From contig NW_004754921.1 in assembly GCF_000188695.1 (NCBI RefSeq), forward strand, positions 1,283,014-1,305,895: DNA of 22,882 nt. Reading direction: 5' to 3'. The position numbers and the translations under genes were made by a program. The stretch comes from Salpingoeca rosetta. Taxonomy: Eukaryota; Opisthokonta; Choanoflagellata; Craspedida; Salpingoecidae. Shown here piece by piece: positions 1 to 20,011 of this stretch. The notes beneath the pieces were generated by a model. It had not been told where the DNA came from. It made no database searches and was given only the letters and a program-made list of their open reading frames with translations. Position 1 is the first letter of the stretch; the number at the start of each line of letters is the position of its first letter.

Positions 1-90
<90 letters not shown>

Positions 91-134
91 TGAGAGTGAG
101 AGAGTGAGAGAGTGAGAGAGTGAGAGAGTGTGAG
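1..134. repeat. (TG)n followed by a (GAGT/GA)n tract
   Basis: Pure TG dinucleotides run to base 88 and then degrade into gagt/gaga repeats. The tract lies in the K+ channel intron after the pore-helix exon; in the sense of transcription it reads (CA)n. Together with 135-293 (CA-rich, non-coding) it fills the left end of the window. Confidence 0.95.
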
Positions 135-293
135 TATTAGTAATTCAAGGTGGAAGGTGAGCGCACACAAACACACACACGAACAAGTACACGCAAGCAC
201 ACAAGCAAGCACATGCACATGCACACACACACACATGCACATGTAGGACGCGCGTGCTCGCGTGCACACCACCCACACAGGTCATGCACGTAC

Positions 294-2430
<2,137 letters not shown>

Positions 2431-2520
2431 TGCCAGCAGACGCCAAACGAGTCCAGAGCGTGCCGACCCATGAAGCAATGAACGACGCGCCCAGGGGTTC
2501 CAACGACGTACTGGGGGGCG

Positions 2521-2793
2521 CTGAAGAGGAAGAGAGATAATCAAGGACAACCAAGGGAGGAACAGTGAAGGGGTGCTGTGGTTTGAGAAGGGGAGGGGGT
2601 GTTTGTCGTGGCTAGAGAAGGTGACGTCGGTCGTCGCGGTGTCGAACACACACACACACACACACGCAGGAAGGTGCGACCCAGCACCAGCAGTGACGAC
2701 GAGCGTTGTGTGTGTTGTGCGAGCGAGATTGATTGATTGAGGTGGCGTCCTATGTAAATGCATTTTGTCATGTCTGTGCCCCCTGGTTTTGCG

Positions 2794-2865
<72 letters not shown>

Positions 2866-3124
2866 AAGCACTCACGTTTACCACGTGTAACGCACTGTGG
2901 ACCATACACCTGGTTCCCATGCCTTGCTCCCTTCCTTCTTGCTTGCTTTATTGATGAGTTTCCACCCGACACACGTACTCAACATGACTGTTTCATGGTG
3001 CAAGCACGTGCGCACTGCTGTAATATGATGTGCATATGTGCGTGTGTGTGTGTTTTTGCATCGCTCAATTTTCCTTGAAAGTCACGCCACATCATGCCAT
3101 GCCGTACGATGAGTTGAGATGAGT
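2521..3124. other. Intergenic region between the ataxin-2 3' end and the K+ channel 5' end
   Basis: I see no convincing coding exon. It holds a pure (TG)n tract at 2795-2864, a short (CA)n at 2647-2664 and a GATT triplication near 2728. For the minus-strand channel it should contain the promoter and possibly a 5' exon. A donor-like gtgagt on the minus strand near 2874 could end such an exon, but no ATG-initiated frame supports it. Confidence 0.5.
2795..2864. repeat. (TG)n microsatellite, intergenic
   Basis: A perfect dinucleotide tract of about 35 units upstream of the K+ channel. Confidence 0.95.
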
Positions 3125-3542
3125 TCAGAAAAGGCAGTCGGCAGCAAACGAACGATCCAATGTGTCATCGCGCCAGACAACGCTCCTGCTCGTCTTCATC
3201 TGTTTGTCTTCTTAGTGCTATCATTTGGTGATGGATCGGTAGTGGATCGGTGGTGGGCGGGTGCAGGTATGTGTGTGTGTGTATGTGTGTGTATGTGTGT
3301 GTGTATGTGTGTGTGTGTGTGCGTGTGCGTGTGCGTGTGCGTGTGTCAGTGAGCTGGTCAGCGAGTAAGCGCACAGCAGGACGCAAAACACGCATGAACA
3401 TGTCGGCAAGATAACGCAAACACATGCGCGCAGGCACGTACCTGTCGGTTAAATGGCATGTGTTGCATGTATGGCCTGACGCGGTTGGTCGGTGTTGAAT
3501 GTGACACGAGTGGGTGAGCGAGCGAGTGAGTGGGTGAGCGAA

Positions 3543-3607
<65 letters not shown>

Positions 3608-6062
3608 AGCAACACATGCACAACCGTTCACAACCGTTCACAACTGCTCGCACCCACACACACGCACAACCGTTCACAAACTCTTCTCACGTTTACATTC
3701 GCCCCGCCCCCCCCCCCTCCCCGCAGGGCACCTTCTTCTCTATTCCTCACCTGGCCTGCGCGTGGTGCTGGTGCGGCATTCCTTGACCTGGGCCTGGCAT
3801 GCGCTGTGCAGGGGAATACCCGCCATAGCCGTACCCGCCGGGCTGGCCCATGCTCATAAACGCCTGTGACGCCACCGGCGTTGGTGGGCCCTGCGAGACG
3901 TGCGGCTGGTACATCTGCTGCGGCTGCTGCATGGGCTGCTGCATGGGCTGCTGCATGGTGTACGGCGTGGACGTGTAGGGTTGCATTGGCATCATCATCA
4001 TGCCTGGCTGTGTCGGTATGTACTGCGGCTGCTGCTGTTGCTGCTGTGGGAACTGCTGCTGTGGGCGTGGCTGCTGAAACATGCCCATGCTCGTGGGTGG
4101 CATGTGCATGCCTGCAGGCGCGGCCGGCTGCTGCTGCTGCTGCTGTTGCGGCGGAATGTATGATGGGATCTGGGTAGCGGGGGACAGGATTGTGTGCACG
4201 AGAAGCCGAAACGGTGTGAGAGCAGGATTATCAGACAAAACTCTGACGCGTGAACACGTATGGAACACCCACATGTGCACACCCACCCACACCCACATGT
4301 GCACACCTACATGTGCACACAAACAGGAGGGCGACTCACAAATTCCTCTGCGTTTGGGTCCAGCACGGGCTTTGGTGGTGGGGCTGCTTTCGTGTCTGCT
4401 GCCGTTGGTGCTGCTTCCTTCTGCTGACCTTGTTCTCCCCCTGTCTCCTCCTTCTTGTCTTCCCCACTGGTCGCCGTGGTTGTGGCTGTGGTCACTGCCG
4501 CTGCTGGCGTCGTTCCTGCTTGTGTGGTGGCTGCTGGTTGCGTCGGCTGTGATGCGGGTGCCCCCGTTGTCGTGACCTCCTCGCCCTTCTTCGTCGTCTC
4601 CGCTGCAGCATTACCGCCCGTCTCCTGCGCGTGTGCACCGTTGCCACCGCTTGCTGTTGCTCCAGCAACACCTGCATGGCATGCGTGTGAGTGTGTGTGT
4701 GTATGTGTGTTTGTGTGTGAAGGTGATGTGTGCAGATGGGTGTGTGCAAATGGCTGTAACACTTGAAGACAACGTGCTTCCGGTTTCAGAAAGTACTGCA
4801 CCACTACAGCAACAGCCATCTTGCACCCTGCCCCAACTCTGCGCCACGAACCAAATTGGATGGACTTTGAGAATTCCGCAAACTGCTTCTTCTCCTGCTG
4901 TCGTACCTGCAATGATGGTGACAGTGATGGTGACATGCAACGCACGGCATGGGAGATGGCTGTGAGTGCATTGAAGCCGCGAGAAATTGACAAGGAGTCA
5001 CAGTACATGGGGGAAACCAAACTCTACACGCCGTATACACCGTACACCACTGTGCACGGCAAACAAAAGCCACTGCACACAGCAACAGATGATCAAAGCA
5101 GCGTACAGCTTTATCAGGCGCGGATGCCTGCTGCTGCTGCTGCTGCTGCTGATCGTCGCGTGTGACGGCGCTGTACTTGTCCTGCAAGTCAGCAACGCAT
5201 GAGGCGCGGCGGTGAGGCCGTGAAGAGAATGACGAAAAAGTAACAATGAGCAAGCACGTGCACACCCACACCCACACACACACCCACACACCATCTCTCT
5301 GTAACACACTCGCACACACGCACACACATCCATTCGAACATGCACACACGCGTGCACACGCACAAGACGCGCCAGCACTGACGTCGTCTGAGCGGTTGAT
5401 GTCGGCCATTGTGCGCCCGCTCTTCTTTCCTTTCCCTGAACACACACGCAGAGTTGCAGTTGCACCCGCACCAGATATGCGATGAGGACACAAACACGAA
5501 CCAGCAGCACTCAACGTGATGCACCGCAAATGCATGCGCCCGTGCGCCCTCCACCCCAAATTTGTACGCACACACATATCCATGCACACACGCACACACG
5601 CATGCACACATGCACACACACACACACGAGGGCCCACCTCCGGTGATTTGGCGGGCGAGGGAGTTGGCGGCGGCAATGTCGGCCTTTGACAGCTTGCTCT
5701 CGTCAAGCATCGTCCTGGCGGTGGTGACAATGGTGATGATAGTGGTGGTGATAGTGGTGGTGATGATGGTGGTGGTGACGTGAGGAATGAAGCACGAGGG
5801 CTTCAAGGAAAGTTGCACGAGCATGTACACATGTATTCGCATTTAAAAACACACACAGGCACGGTAGCCACACCAATAACAATCACATCAACCATCCCAC
5901 ACTCATACACACTGACGTGTATTGGGATTCGTCAAAGGACACGTCAATGCCAAACTTCTCCTTGTTCGTACGCAGCATGTCCTCTGCTGACCAGCCCTGA
6001 TGCAAGTCCATACATACACACGTTCAGACACAATAACACACGCAAAAAAAATTCACCGTGTG

Positions 6063-6159
<97 letters not shown>

Positions 6160-6671
6160 TTGCGGTGTCGACGCACCCCTGCCGACGATGATCCCTCCAG
6201 AGTGTCCAGCGTGTCGTCTTCGCCAGAGGCAACCCACCGCTACAGAGAACCAAGCAGTGGCACGGAAAAGGCAGTGTGGTGGTGATAGCGGGGTGTGAAT
6301 GAGCACATGCACGCACACAAATGCAAACATACTCCACCCAATGCACACACACACGCGTGCATGCATGCGTGAGCCTACAGGAGGCACTGACCGTGAACTT
6401 GCGGGGCTGGTTGGAGGGGGCGGTCTTTGAGATGCCGGCGTCGGTAAACTCGTCCAATCCTGTGTCTGCGGTTGCCATTCGCGCGGGATTCTGTGCAACG
6501 GATATGTCGACCTGCGGCAGATGCACCTGGCCAATCTTCTTCCACTGACATGCAGCACAGGCACGGCACGCGCAAGTGGACACGTGTCAGTGCGTGAGAC
6601 GGCGGTTGACGCGCAGCGTGTGTTCGCACAATCACGCACACACGCACACACACACGCTCATACACACACAG

Positions 6672-6715
<44 letters not shown>

Positions 6716-7494
6716 CGATGCAGAGCTGCTGGATGCACGTCTCCTGATTTGGCACGGGCTCAGGAAAGTCAAATGGTTTGGGACCTGCAAGCAACAACAA
6801 CGAAAGCAAAACCAGGCGGCGGTGAGTGAGGCGTGTGACAGACGCTGTGTCAACAACACACAACACAACACAACACAACACAACACAACAACACATACAC
6901 GCACACTCACTCGCTCACACGCACACACGCACGCACACACGCACACGAATGCGACACAAGCAACACAATGGGGGGGGGGAGGCCGCTCAGCCGGGGTCAA
7001 CACTGCCGCGTTACGGCCAATGTTGCCCCGGCCCCACAATTGTCTTCAACGACACTCGTCCATGCACACATGCAGACAACACACTCGCGCGAACGCGGCG
7101 TGCAGCTGCATGGTGCCGGCAGTGGCTCGAAGCGAAAGGATGTTGTGACTCATCATTGCAGACCCCACAGAACGGAAAGACACGAAAAGACGGGAGAAGG
7201 GGCAGAGGAAAGGAGAAGAGGCCAGGAACAGAGAGAAAGAACGCGAAACGCGAAACCGAGCATTACAGCAACTACACATGCACTGCGCGTATCACACGCA
7301 CACACACGCACACACACGCACGCACACGTACCGCTCTTGTCGTTGACGAGGTATGCCATGCGCAGGTACAGGTCGCCACTCTTCGGGTCAACGCTGCTCA
7401 GGATGCCTCGGTACACGCTTCCGCTCTGCGTTTGCACGCTGATGTTTGTGCCGATTGAGCGGCCATACAAGAAGACGTCGGACTGCGTCGTCAT
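3125..7494 (-). CDS. ATXN2: Ataxin-2 orthologue (Lsm, LsmAD, PAM2, Q-rich tail)
   Basis: Exons: 7494-7332, 6784-6714, 6544-6392, 6239-6177, 5996-5917, 5714-5638, 5435-5383, 5181-5107, 4906-4852, 4671-4340, 4169-3751, 3475-3442, plus an unresolved last exon within 3199-3125. All internal phases agree; the protein is about 525 residues plus the tail. The family binds mRNA and poly(A)-binding protein in cytoplasmic RNPs and controls translation and mRNA stability. Seen: an Lsm fold near residues 8-80 (GTNISVQTQSGSVYRGIL), then EFTDAGISK (human KFTDSAIA). The LsmAD core is RWVASGEDDTLDTLEG followed by GWSAEDMLRTNKEKFGI (human GWDPNEMFKFNEENYGV). Next come NSLARQI, a CAG-encoded Q8, KKQFAEFSKSIQF (human LRKFGAQFKL) and the PAM2 motif PVLDPNAEEF at 4340-4369. 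The tail is rich in Q, P, M and Y. Odd: the glutamine tract lies after LsmAD, not N-terminal as in human. The ATG at 7494 follows no in-frame homology upstream. The last 25 codons are the weak part of the model. Confidence 0.93.
3546..3606. repeat. (GACA)n tetranucleotide repeat
   Basis: About 15 perfect units in the ataxin-2 intron between the exons ending at 3751 and starting at 3475. Confidence 0.95.
4340..4369 (-). other. PAM2 motif (PABP MLLE-binding) of ataxin-2
   Basis: The last ten codons of the tenth exon read PVLDPNAEEF, next to the donor gtgagt. The PAM2 consensus is (S/T)xLNPxAxxFxP; here Leu, Pro, Ala and Phe are all kept, with Asp in place of the first Asn. The next exon opens IPSYIPP. 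The motif predicts binding to the MLLE domain of poly(A)-binding protein. Confidence 0.85.
5134..5157 (-). repeat. Pure (CAG)8 coding tract in ataxin-2
   Basis: On the minus strand, eight uninterrupted CAG codons encode Q8 inside exon 8, between VTRDD and ASAPDKA. A second, mixed Q tract lies in exon 11 near 4120-4150. Confidence 0.9.
6065..6157. repeat. (CA)n microsatellite in an ataxin-2 intron
   Basis: About 46 perfect units between the exons at 6239-6177 and 5996-5917. It begins about 20 bases after the donor and reads (TG)n in sense. Confidence 0.95.
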
Positions 7495-7915
7495 GGTGAT
7501 GGTTGAGAATGTGCCACGACGTGTAGGGGTTGCGACTGCACGTGGACGTCCGTGTCGCCGTTCTTGTCTGCGCGTGTGTTGCGGGTGCTGTCTCCAGAGA
7601 CGCCGGCTTGCAGACAAGCAAGCAAGGAGAGCAAGCAAGGAAGCAGCAAGCGAAGAGGAAGGAGGAGTAGAAGAGACACCAGAGGAGAGGCAAGGGGGTG
7701 GAAAGAGGGACACACGCAGAGATGAGGGGACGGAAGGAGAGGAAAGCACACTCTCACCCACTCTCCATGCAACAACAACAACAACACCAACACAAGTTCG
7801 CGCGAGCGACCAAAAGGCGAACCAGCCACAAGAACTGGGAAATGGAAAACTGGTGGGAGATGCGCATATTTTTCGGAACGACAGTGCCAAAAACAGACGG
7901 CAGTGGTGGAGGACG
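7495..7915. promoter_or_regulatory. Divergent promoter region between ataxin-2 (-) and acid phosphatase (+)
   Basis: About 420 bases separate the two divergent start codons, so both promoters and 5' UTRs must lie here unless there are distal non-coding exons. I see no TATA box. The strand composition is skewed: 7610-7740 is purine-rich on the plus strand (repeated caagcaag, aggaagg, gagaggaa), followed by a short (CAA)n near 7770. No specific factor site is claimed. Confidence 0.6.
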
Positions 7916-12889
<4,974 letters not shown>

Positions 12890-14816
12890 ATGGAGGTGTA
12901 CACCCGCGTGAAGAACATTGGGAGTGGCTCCTATGGAAGGTGAGAAAGATAGACTGGCGTGATCACACCGTCTCTTCGCTCACACACACACGCAGAAGCA
13001 CAGAAGCACAGTCATGCACGCTCTTCATGCACACACACACACGCACACGCATGCACACACACTCTCTCTCTCCCTTTCTCACTCACTCACACCCACACAT
13101 ACATCATGCAGCTGTGTTCTGGTGCAGCGGAAGGACAATGGTGCATATCGCGTCATCAAACAAATCAAGGTGCCCTTGAGACGCACATACATCGCCCGCG
13201 ATGTCCCCACCCTAACCATGACATGCCAGCGACCATGTACCAGCCGCTCATCACCTTTCGTGTATGTACTTCCTCACAGATTGACACAATGTCGGCGAAG
13301 GAACGCGAAGAGGCCAAGTTCGAGGCCAGCGTGATGCTGTCTCTCAACCACCCCAACATCGTCAAGCTGCTCGATCCATGGTATGCAAAGTACTGCCATC
13401 AGTGAGCAAGCGCCTTTCCCTGCACTGATGCCCTCGGCCTCCTTCCAACACACCTAACGATGTCTGGCTTGACTGCCTCTTTTCCATGGCGAATGACAGC
13501 TTCATTCAGGGTGGATATCTGCACATCGTGATGGAGTACGCAGAGAACGGTGATCTGTGCCAGGCCATCGATGCGCAGGTGCGCGCGTGCAAGCGTTGAT
13601 TGAGCTGCACTCATGGCAACCACACACACACACACATACTCACCCACTGACTCACTGACTCACACACTCACTCTCCCTCTCACACACTCACACCTGGCTA
13701 TGTGCACACATTCATCTCGCGAACACATACTTGCACGCACATGCATGCCATGCATTGCAGCGCGCCAAGAGCGCGTTGTTTGAGGAGTCAAACGTGATGA
13801 ACTGGTATGTATTGCATCGTGTACTGCCGCCACACATTAACTTCCACTGTCAGTGTCGGCGGTTCTCTCAACTGCTGGTACTGGAGCATGCCATGCACGC
13901 CCCAAGCTCACACATGCACACGTGCAATTGCTGCCAGGTTTGTGCAAGTCACGTCGGCACTGAGCTATTGCCATTCTGTCAACCTGATGCATCGCGACAT
14001 CAAATCGCAAAACGTCTTCATCATGCGCAACGGTGCGTGCGTGTGTGGGCGTGTGTCTCTCTGTGTGTGTGTATGGGCATGTGTGCGTCTGTGTGTGTGT
14101 GTGTCTGTCTGTCTGTCTGTCTGTCTATGCCTCTGTGTATCTCTCTGTCTGTCTGTCTGTCTCTGCCTCTGTACATCTCTCTGTCTCTCTGTCTGTCTTC
14201 GTCTCTACTCGTGCACCTGTGGGAACGCACCGTTATCGCTCCCCCGCAGCTACTCATTGTACCCACTGACATTGCACGTGCACAGGCATTGTCAAACTGG
14301 GGGACTTTGGCATTGCAAAAGTGCTCTCCAACAACACGCAATTTGCCAACACGCTCGTGGGAACGCCCTACAACCTCTCCCCGGAGCTGTGCGAGGTGCT
14401 TTTGCTCACCACCCGGCACGTCTCTGTCATTCCTCTGTTCTCTAGATGTCTTGCAGGCTGTATGTCAGGTTGGCTGCCTGTCCGAAGGTGGCAAATTCTA
14501 CACAGCCGGCAATGCTCTTGTGCCGACAGTGGACCACACTCACAACTTGTCCTCCCCTCCCTTGCACACGTGCACACACGTACACGTGCACATACAAACA
14601 CACACACAAACACACACACACACAAACACACACACACAAACACACTTACACATACGTCGTTTTTTTTTTTTTTTTTGGTCCTCAGGACAAACCATACGGC
14701 AAGAAGAGCGACATATGGGCACTTGGGTGTCTTTTGTATGAGATGCTGACGCTGAACCACCCTTTCAACGGCAAGAGTCTGCCAGCCCTCGTCCTCAAAA
14801 TCATGAACGGTACCGC

Positions 14817-14859
<43 letters not shown>

Positions 14860-14900
14860 CGCGCTGCTGATTGCGTCGTGGACAGCAGATGGTCACCAGT

Positions 14901-14961
<61 letters not shown>

Positions 14962-16079
14962 CCATCATCACCATCATCATCACCATCATCGTCGTCGTCG
15001 TTGCCATCCACAATGCATTTGCTGCACAGGTCGGTTTCCGCCCATCTCGGGCCAGTATTCCCAGGGAATGCATGATCTGATCAACTCGCTCCTCGCAAAC
15101 GACCCAAGTGCCCGCCCCTCCGCCGCAGAGGTGATGGTCACAACACACATACTCATGGTGGTCGTGGTGATGACGATGGTGGCAGTGTTGGTGACCATCG
15201 TCGAGCGTTGGTGGTCGCGGTGGTGGTCTTGGTCATCGTCATGATGATGGCGATCAATGCTTGTGCTCGCAGCGAGTGCTTGACGTACACGCCTTTGTTC
15301 GTCATGCATCTCCCTCCTCCTTCAGCTTTATCACACCATCAAACACCCCATCCACCCTCACTACCCGCCATCACCACCTCGCACCACCACCCGCTAGATC
15401 CTGCACCGGGAGTTTGTGAAGACGTGGTGCTACGAGAATCTGCTGGAGCGGCGGCGGTCCCGGCACTCTTCCGCTTCGTCACTCGCAGCAGCACCCACAC
15501 ACCACCAGCACCAACAACCACAGCAGCAGCAGCACGATCAGACGTTCACCGCGGGCGATGCACCGGTTGCAAACTCCAATGCGCTCGCGCGCGTGCGCGG
15601 CGGATCTGAGAAGCGGCGGTCGCCTCTCCATCGCGTGGAATCCGTGGAAGGCCAGGGCCCCATGCCGCAGCCTCGAAAGCTAAACGCATTTACAAGCAGC
15701 GAGATTGTCATGCCACAGAACAAACAGGAGACGCAACAAACATCCGTTCAAGACAACGTGTTCCGCGCAGTGGATCCTGTGCCCACAGCGGTGTCCTTCT
15801 CAGTTGACATTGCACCACCAAAGCGGTGTGTATGTGTGTACGAGTAAATGTATGTGTGCTTGTGCGCGCGAGTATGTGTGCGTGTGGTGTGTGGATGTGT
15901 GTGTGTGTGTGTCTGCATTCTGTTCCACTGCTGATGCGTGCACGTTTGATATGCATGCACTTGATTTTCTCCCACGCATGCCGGCCTCCATGCACTTGAA
16001 TGTTTGCACAGGAAACCGCCCAAGAAGCGGCAATCCCTCGCGCCAAAGCAGCAGGTGCGATTACCCAAGCCATGCCATG

Positions 16080-16119
<40 letters not shown>

Positions 16120-19100
16120 AAAAAAATACACAAAAACACACACACACACAAACACACATGCACTGCTTTCAGCACACACGCGCACGCTTGATCGCATACC
16201 CACGCGCGCCTTCCCTCGTGATCCACCACCGATTGCCACTTGTTCCACAGTCGAAAGACACTGGACGCACATCACCAACGAAGAGCAAAGCAACGGCCAG
16301 CAAGACAGGCAAACCTTCAGGCGACACAGCGGCAACGAAAACATCAGCACCATCGTCATCATCAGCCACAACAGCATCACAAGCAACATCATCAAAACCA
16401 ACGACAACTACAACAACAACAGCAGCATCTCGCGGTGGTGGTGGGAAGAGCAGAACCCGACGTGTTCTAGCAGCCGCGTTTGGTGGACGCAAGAAGAAGG
16501 CAGCAGCAAATCGTGATGGTGGCACAACGACCAAGCCGGTGAGCACAGGTGGCGGTGATGGTGATGATGGTGACGCCCTGGGAGCAGACTTTGGAAAGAC
16601 GATGGTGGTGTCGAAGACAAGCAGTGACAAGGATGGCGCTGCAAGTGCACCACCAACAGCAACGGCGGCAGCGACGGTGACGAAGAAGGGTGGGCGACCA
16701 CGGCGATTGCTGCCGTCTACGACACACGTGCGCGCCGCGGCAGCCACGCGGTCACGCACGTCGTCATCGTCATCCACCGGATCCGTCACGTCCACAGCAT
16801 CAGCGCCCGCAGGGGAGGTGGGGAGAACACAGGCAGCGGTGAACGGCAGGACACGCAAGCTCAACTCCACCACCACGACAACCACAGCCACCACAACAAC
16901 AACGAGGACAACAGCAGCGTCGTCGGGGCTGAGAGGGCCGAGGACGAACGCGAGGGACCGCCGATCGGTCGGTGGCATCACGCTCGGGCGCACAGTCGCA
17001 GTTGGCAGCAGTGGTGGTAATGGCATTGGCAGTGGTGCGAAGAAGACAAAGGCGAGGAGGAGTGTTGGTGGTACGGGTGCTGGGCGCAGGTCCACGTCAC
17101 CGTCCATGCTCAAATCGACGACGACGAAAGCCAACGCATCCACACGATCATCTCAGTCGCCATCAGCACCATCAGCGTCGTCATCATCATCATCATCATC
17201 GTCAACGGCAACGACAAGTCGATCGCGTCGCTCGATGACGACGAGGGAAATCATCCACGACAGCGATCTCAACAGGAAGCGCCAGCAGATGCGCAAGGAC
17301 GCAAAGGCGCGGCGTGAGGAGGAGAAGAGAAAGCTGCAGGTTTGTGTGTGCATGTGTGTGTGTGCGTGCGTGCTTGTGCTTGTGTGTTCGTGTGCGTGCG
17401 TGCGTGCATGTGTGTGTACGTGCGTGCTTGTGCATGTGTGTGTTTGTGCATGTGTGTGTGCGTGCGTGTGTATCTGTGTGTGCGTGTTGGACATGCCCTC
17501 CCACCAAGCAGATGACCGCATGCGTGATCACTTTATTTTCTGCGCAACAGGAGCACGAGCGACGGGTTCGCCAAATACGGCAGGCCGGATCAAAGGTGCA
17601 GGTCGTGCGCAAAGGTGGGGCAAATCACACAACACACGCACATATGCAACATGGACGCCTGTACAAACACACACACACACACCTGCACACACACCCAACA
17701 CACACTTTCTCCCCTGCATAGACACAATCGCACGCGTGCGCTGTCGTGTTGGACCACTGCAGGCCCGTCATCATCATCATCATCACACACTGCGTCTTTG
17801 CCCTCTAACAACAACAACAACAACAATTCAGGCAACAGGAAGCCACAAGCGCAGCGTGGGTCATCCCCCAGCCAGCAGCAGCACGAGGACACTGATGCTG
17901 ATCACAATGGCGGTGATCGTGATGGTGACGACATGACAGCACCAGCGTCTCTCGCCCGACCCGTGGGCCGCGCCGGCCTCCGCCAGCAACCACCAATGAC
18001 AGCGACCGACACAACAGCGGCGTTTGATGATGGTGATGGTGATGGTATAAGCACGTCCACGACAACCATCAAGACATCGTTGCCGTCGGCAGGGGCGCCC
18101 GCTGATGTGAAGGAGGGTGAAGCGCAGGACGCGAGCGAACGCGCGCGGAGGCGAGAGGTACTGCCATACGCACACTGCTGGTGTTGCTGTTATTGTTGCC
18201 GTTGTGGTGGTGTGCGTTCAATGGTTTCTGCGTGTGTGACAGTGACTGTGTGTATGCGTGTTCGTGTGTACGTGTGCTCACACGTTGTTATAACTCCGGC
18301 CTTTTCGCTTCACAGGAGCAGCGCAAGTCACTGCGTGCGCGAATGCGCGAGGGACGAAAACGCGTCAACAAAGAGCAGGACATTGTTGTGGTGCGTCATT
18401 TGCTGCCAAAGGAGAAAGTTTGTGCACTCGTGTCCCTGGGTGTGAGAGCAAGACTGATAGTTCTTGGCATGTCTGCTCATGGAGTGCCATTTCTGTATGT
18501 CAAGTGAAGAGACAGCGTACTTGCGTGTGTATGCGTGTGTGCACGTGCCTGAATGTGTACATCTGTGTATATGCTGACGAGATACACCTGCTGCATCTCT
18601 CAAACCAACTCCGAAATGACAGGAAATCAAACTGAGCGACAAGGTCAAGTCAATGCAGCATCGGTACGTGCACTGCAACAGCGATTGCATCCGCTGCGCT
18701 GCTCTGAGACAGACCTTGTTTGTGAAATTAACACCGCTCCAACTCCATTCTTTGACTGTGTGTGTGTGTGTGTATGCTTGCTTGCGTGTGTGCGTCTGTG
18801 CTTGCTCGCGTGTATGCGTGTGCTGTACCTTGTCTTATCGTATTGTATTGTGTATGCAATGCTACGATAGCGCCAGAACGCGTGATGCCCCAGCACGCGA
18901 GCGGGTGCGCGCTAAAGACGATGGAAGCGACGCGACCTCGGATTCAGAGGCAGAGCAGGACCGCCATGATGTGCAGGTGAAGTTGCTGCTGCTGCTGCTG
19001 CTCTGCTGTGGCTGCTCTTGCTTGTTGTCGCTTGTGGTGCTGTTGTTATGCGAGTGCCTCCGCCATCTGTGCGCGTGTGCGTTTCTGCATCCACAGCTGC

Positions 19101-19959
19101 CGATGCAACCGTGCGTTTCGATACCTCACGTCCAGTCATCTTCCACTGCCCACAACCCGTCACGGTCTGTCAGGCTGTCGTGTCCAACCTGGAGAAAGCC
19201 ATGACATCTGAGCTGGCAGCAAACGATCTTCCATCAACCACAACGGCAGCAACTGCTACGACACACGCTCCTGCCGCTTCACAGCCTGGTGCTAACAAGT
19301 CAACCAAGGGGTCGAATACCTCAGCAACGCGAGCTGCAACAAAGGCAACAAAGGGGAAGGCGCAGCAACCAGCAGCGTCGTCATCAGCGCAAGCGGCAAC
19401 AACAGCGTGTAGTGCTGAGTCAGCACAGGCAAGGGGCAGCACAGCGACGCAGCGGGGCGAAGACGCGCTCGCTAAACACGTCTTGGAGGTGAGCCGTGAG
19501 CTTGATCGCCACCGTGCCCGTGCTGGTACTGGTGCTGGTGTTGGTGGTGTTGGAGGTGGAGCCCGCGCGCTTCATCTCGTGTTGCATGGTTCAAATTGTG
19601 TGCTGGTCCAGGTGTTTAGAGTGTTTTGAGCTCGCGCGTTCTTTGCTTCAATGAATGCCCCATGCACACAAGCATATCTACATGCAACAATCACCTGTGC
19701 ACGGCGCCGCAGCACCACCTCACCGAGCGTGTGTTTGTGCTATCGTGAGCTCGTGCACGCGCACTCACCCTCATCCACTGACACACACTCTCTCACTCAC
19801 CACAACGTCATTACATTCCCTGCTTCATGCTGCAGCTTCGTGGCTCGTGTGTACATGCACTTGGCGCGGACTTGTTTGACCAAGTGTACGAGAAGCTCCA
19901 TCGCGTCGCACTGGTGTGTTTGACGTATGAACAGTTGGCTGCTGTTGTTGCTGTTGTGG

Positions 19960-20011
<52 letters not shown>

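Noticed and set aside
3866..4177. Plus-strand Ala/Leu/Trp-rich frames
   Set aside because: They are antisense translations of the ataxin-2 CAG/CTG-rich exon 11.
16169..17143. 324-residue minus-strand frame rich in Val, Pro and Asp
   Set aside because: It is antisense to the long Ser/Thr exon of the kinase; its composition is explained by the complement of that exon.
18977..19100. Possible transmembrane segment (Leu/Cys-rich) if the kinase exon at 18976 is read through
   Set aside because: It comes from (CTG)n intron sequence directly after a good donor, and read-through leads to a stop without joining the C-terminal module.
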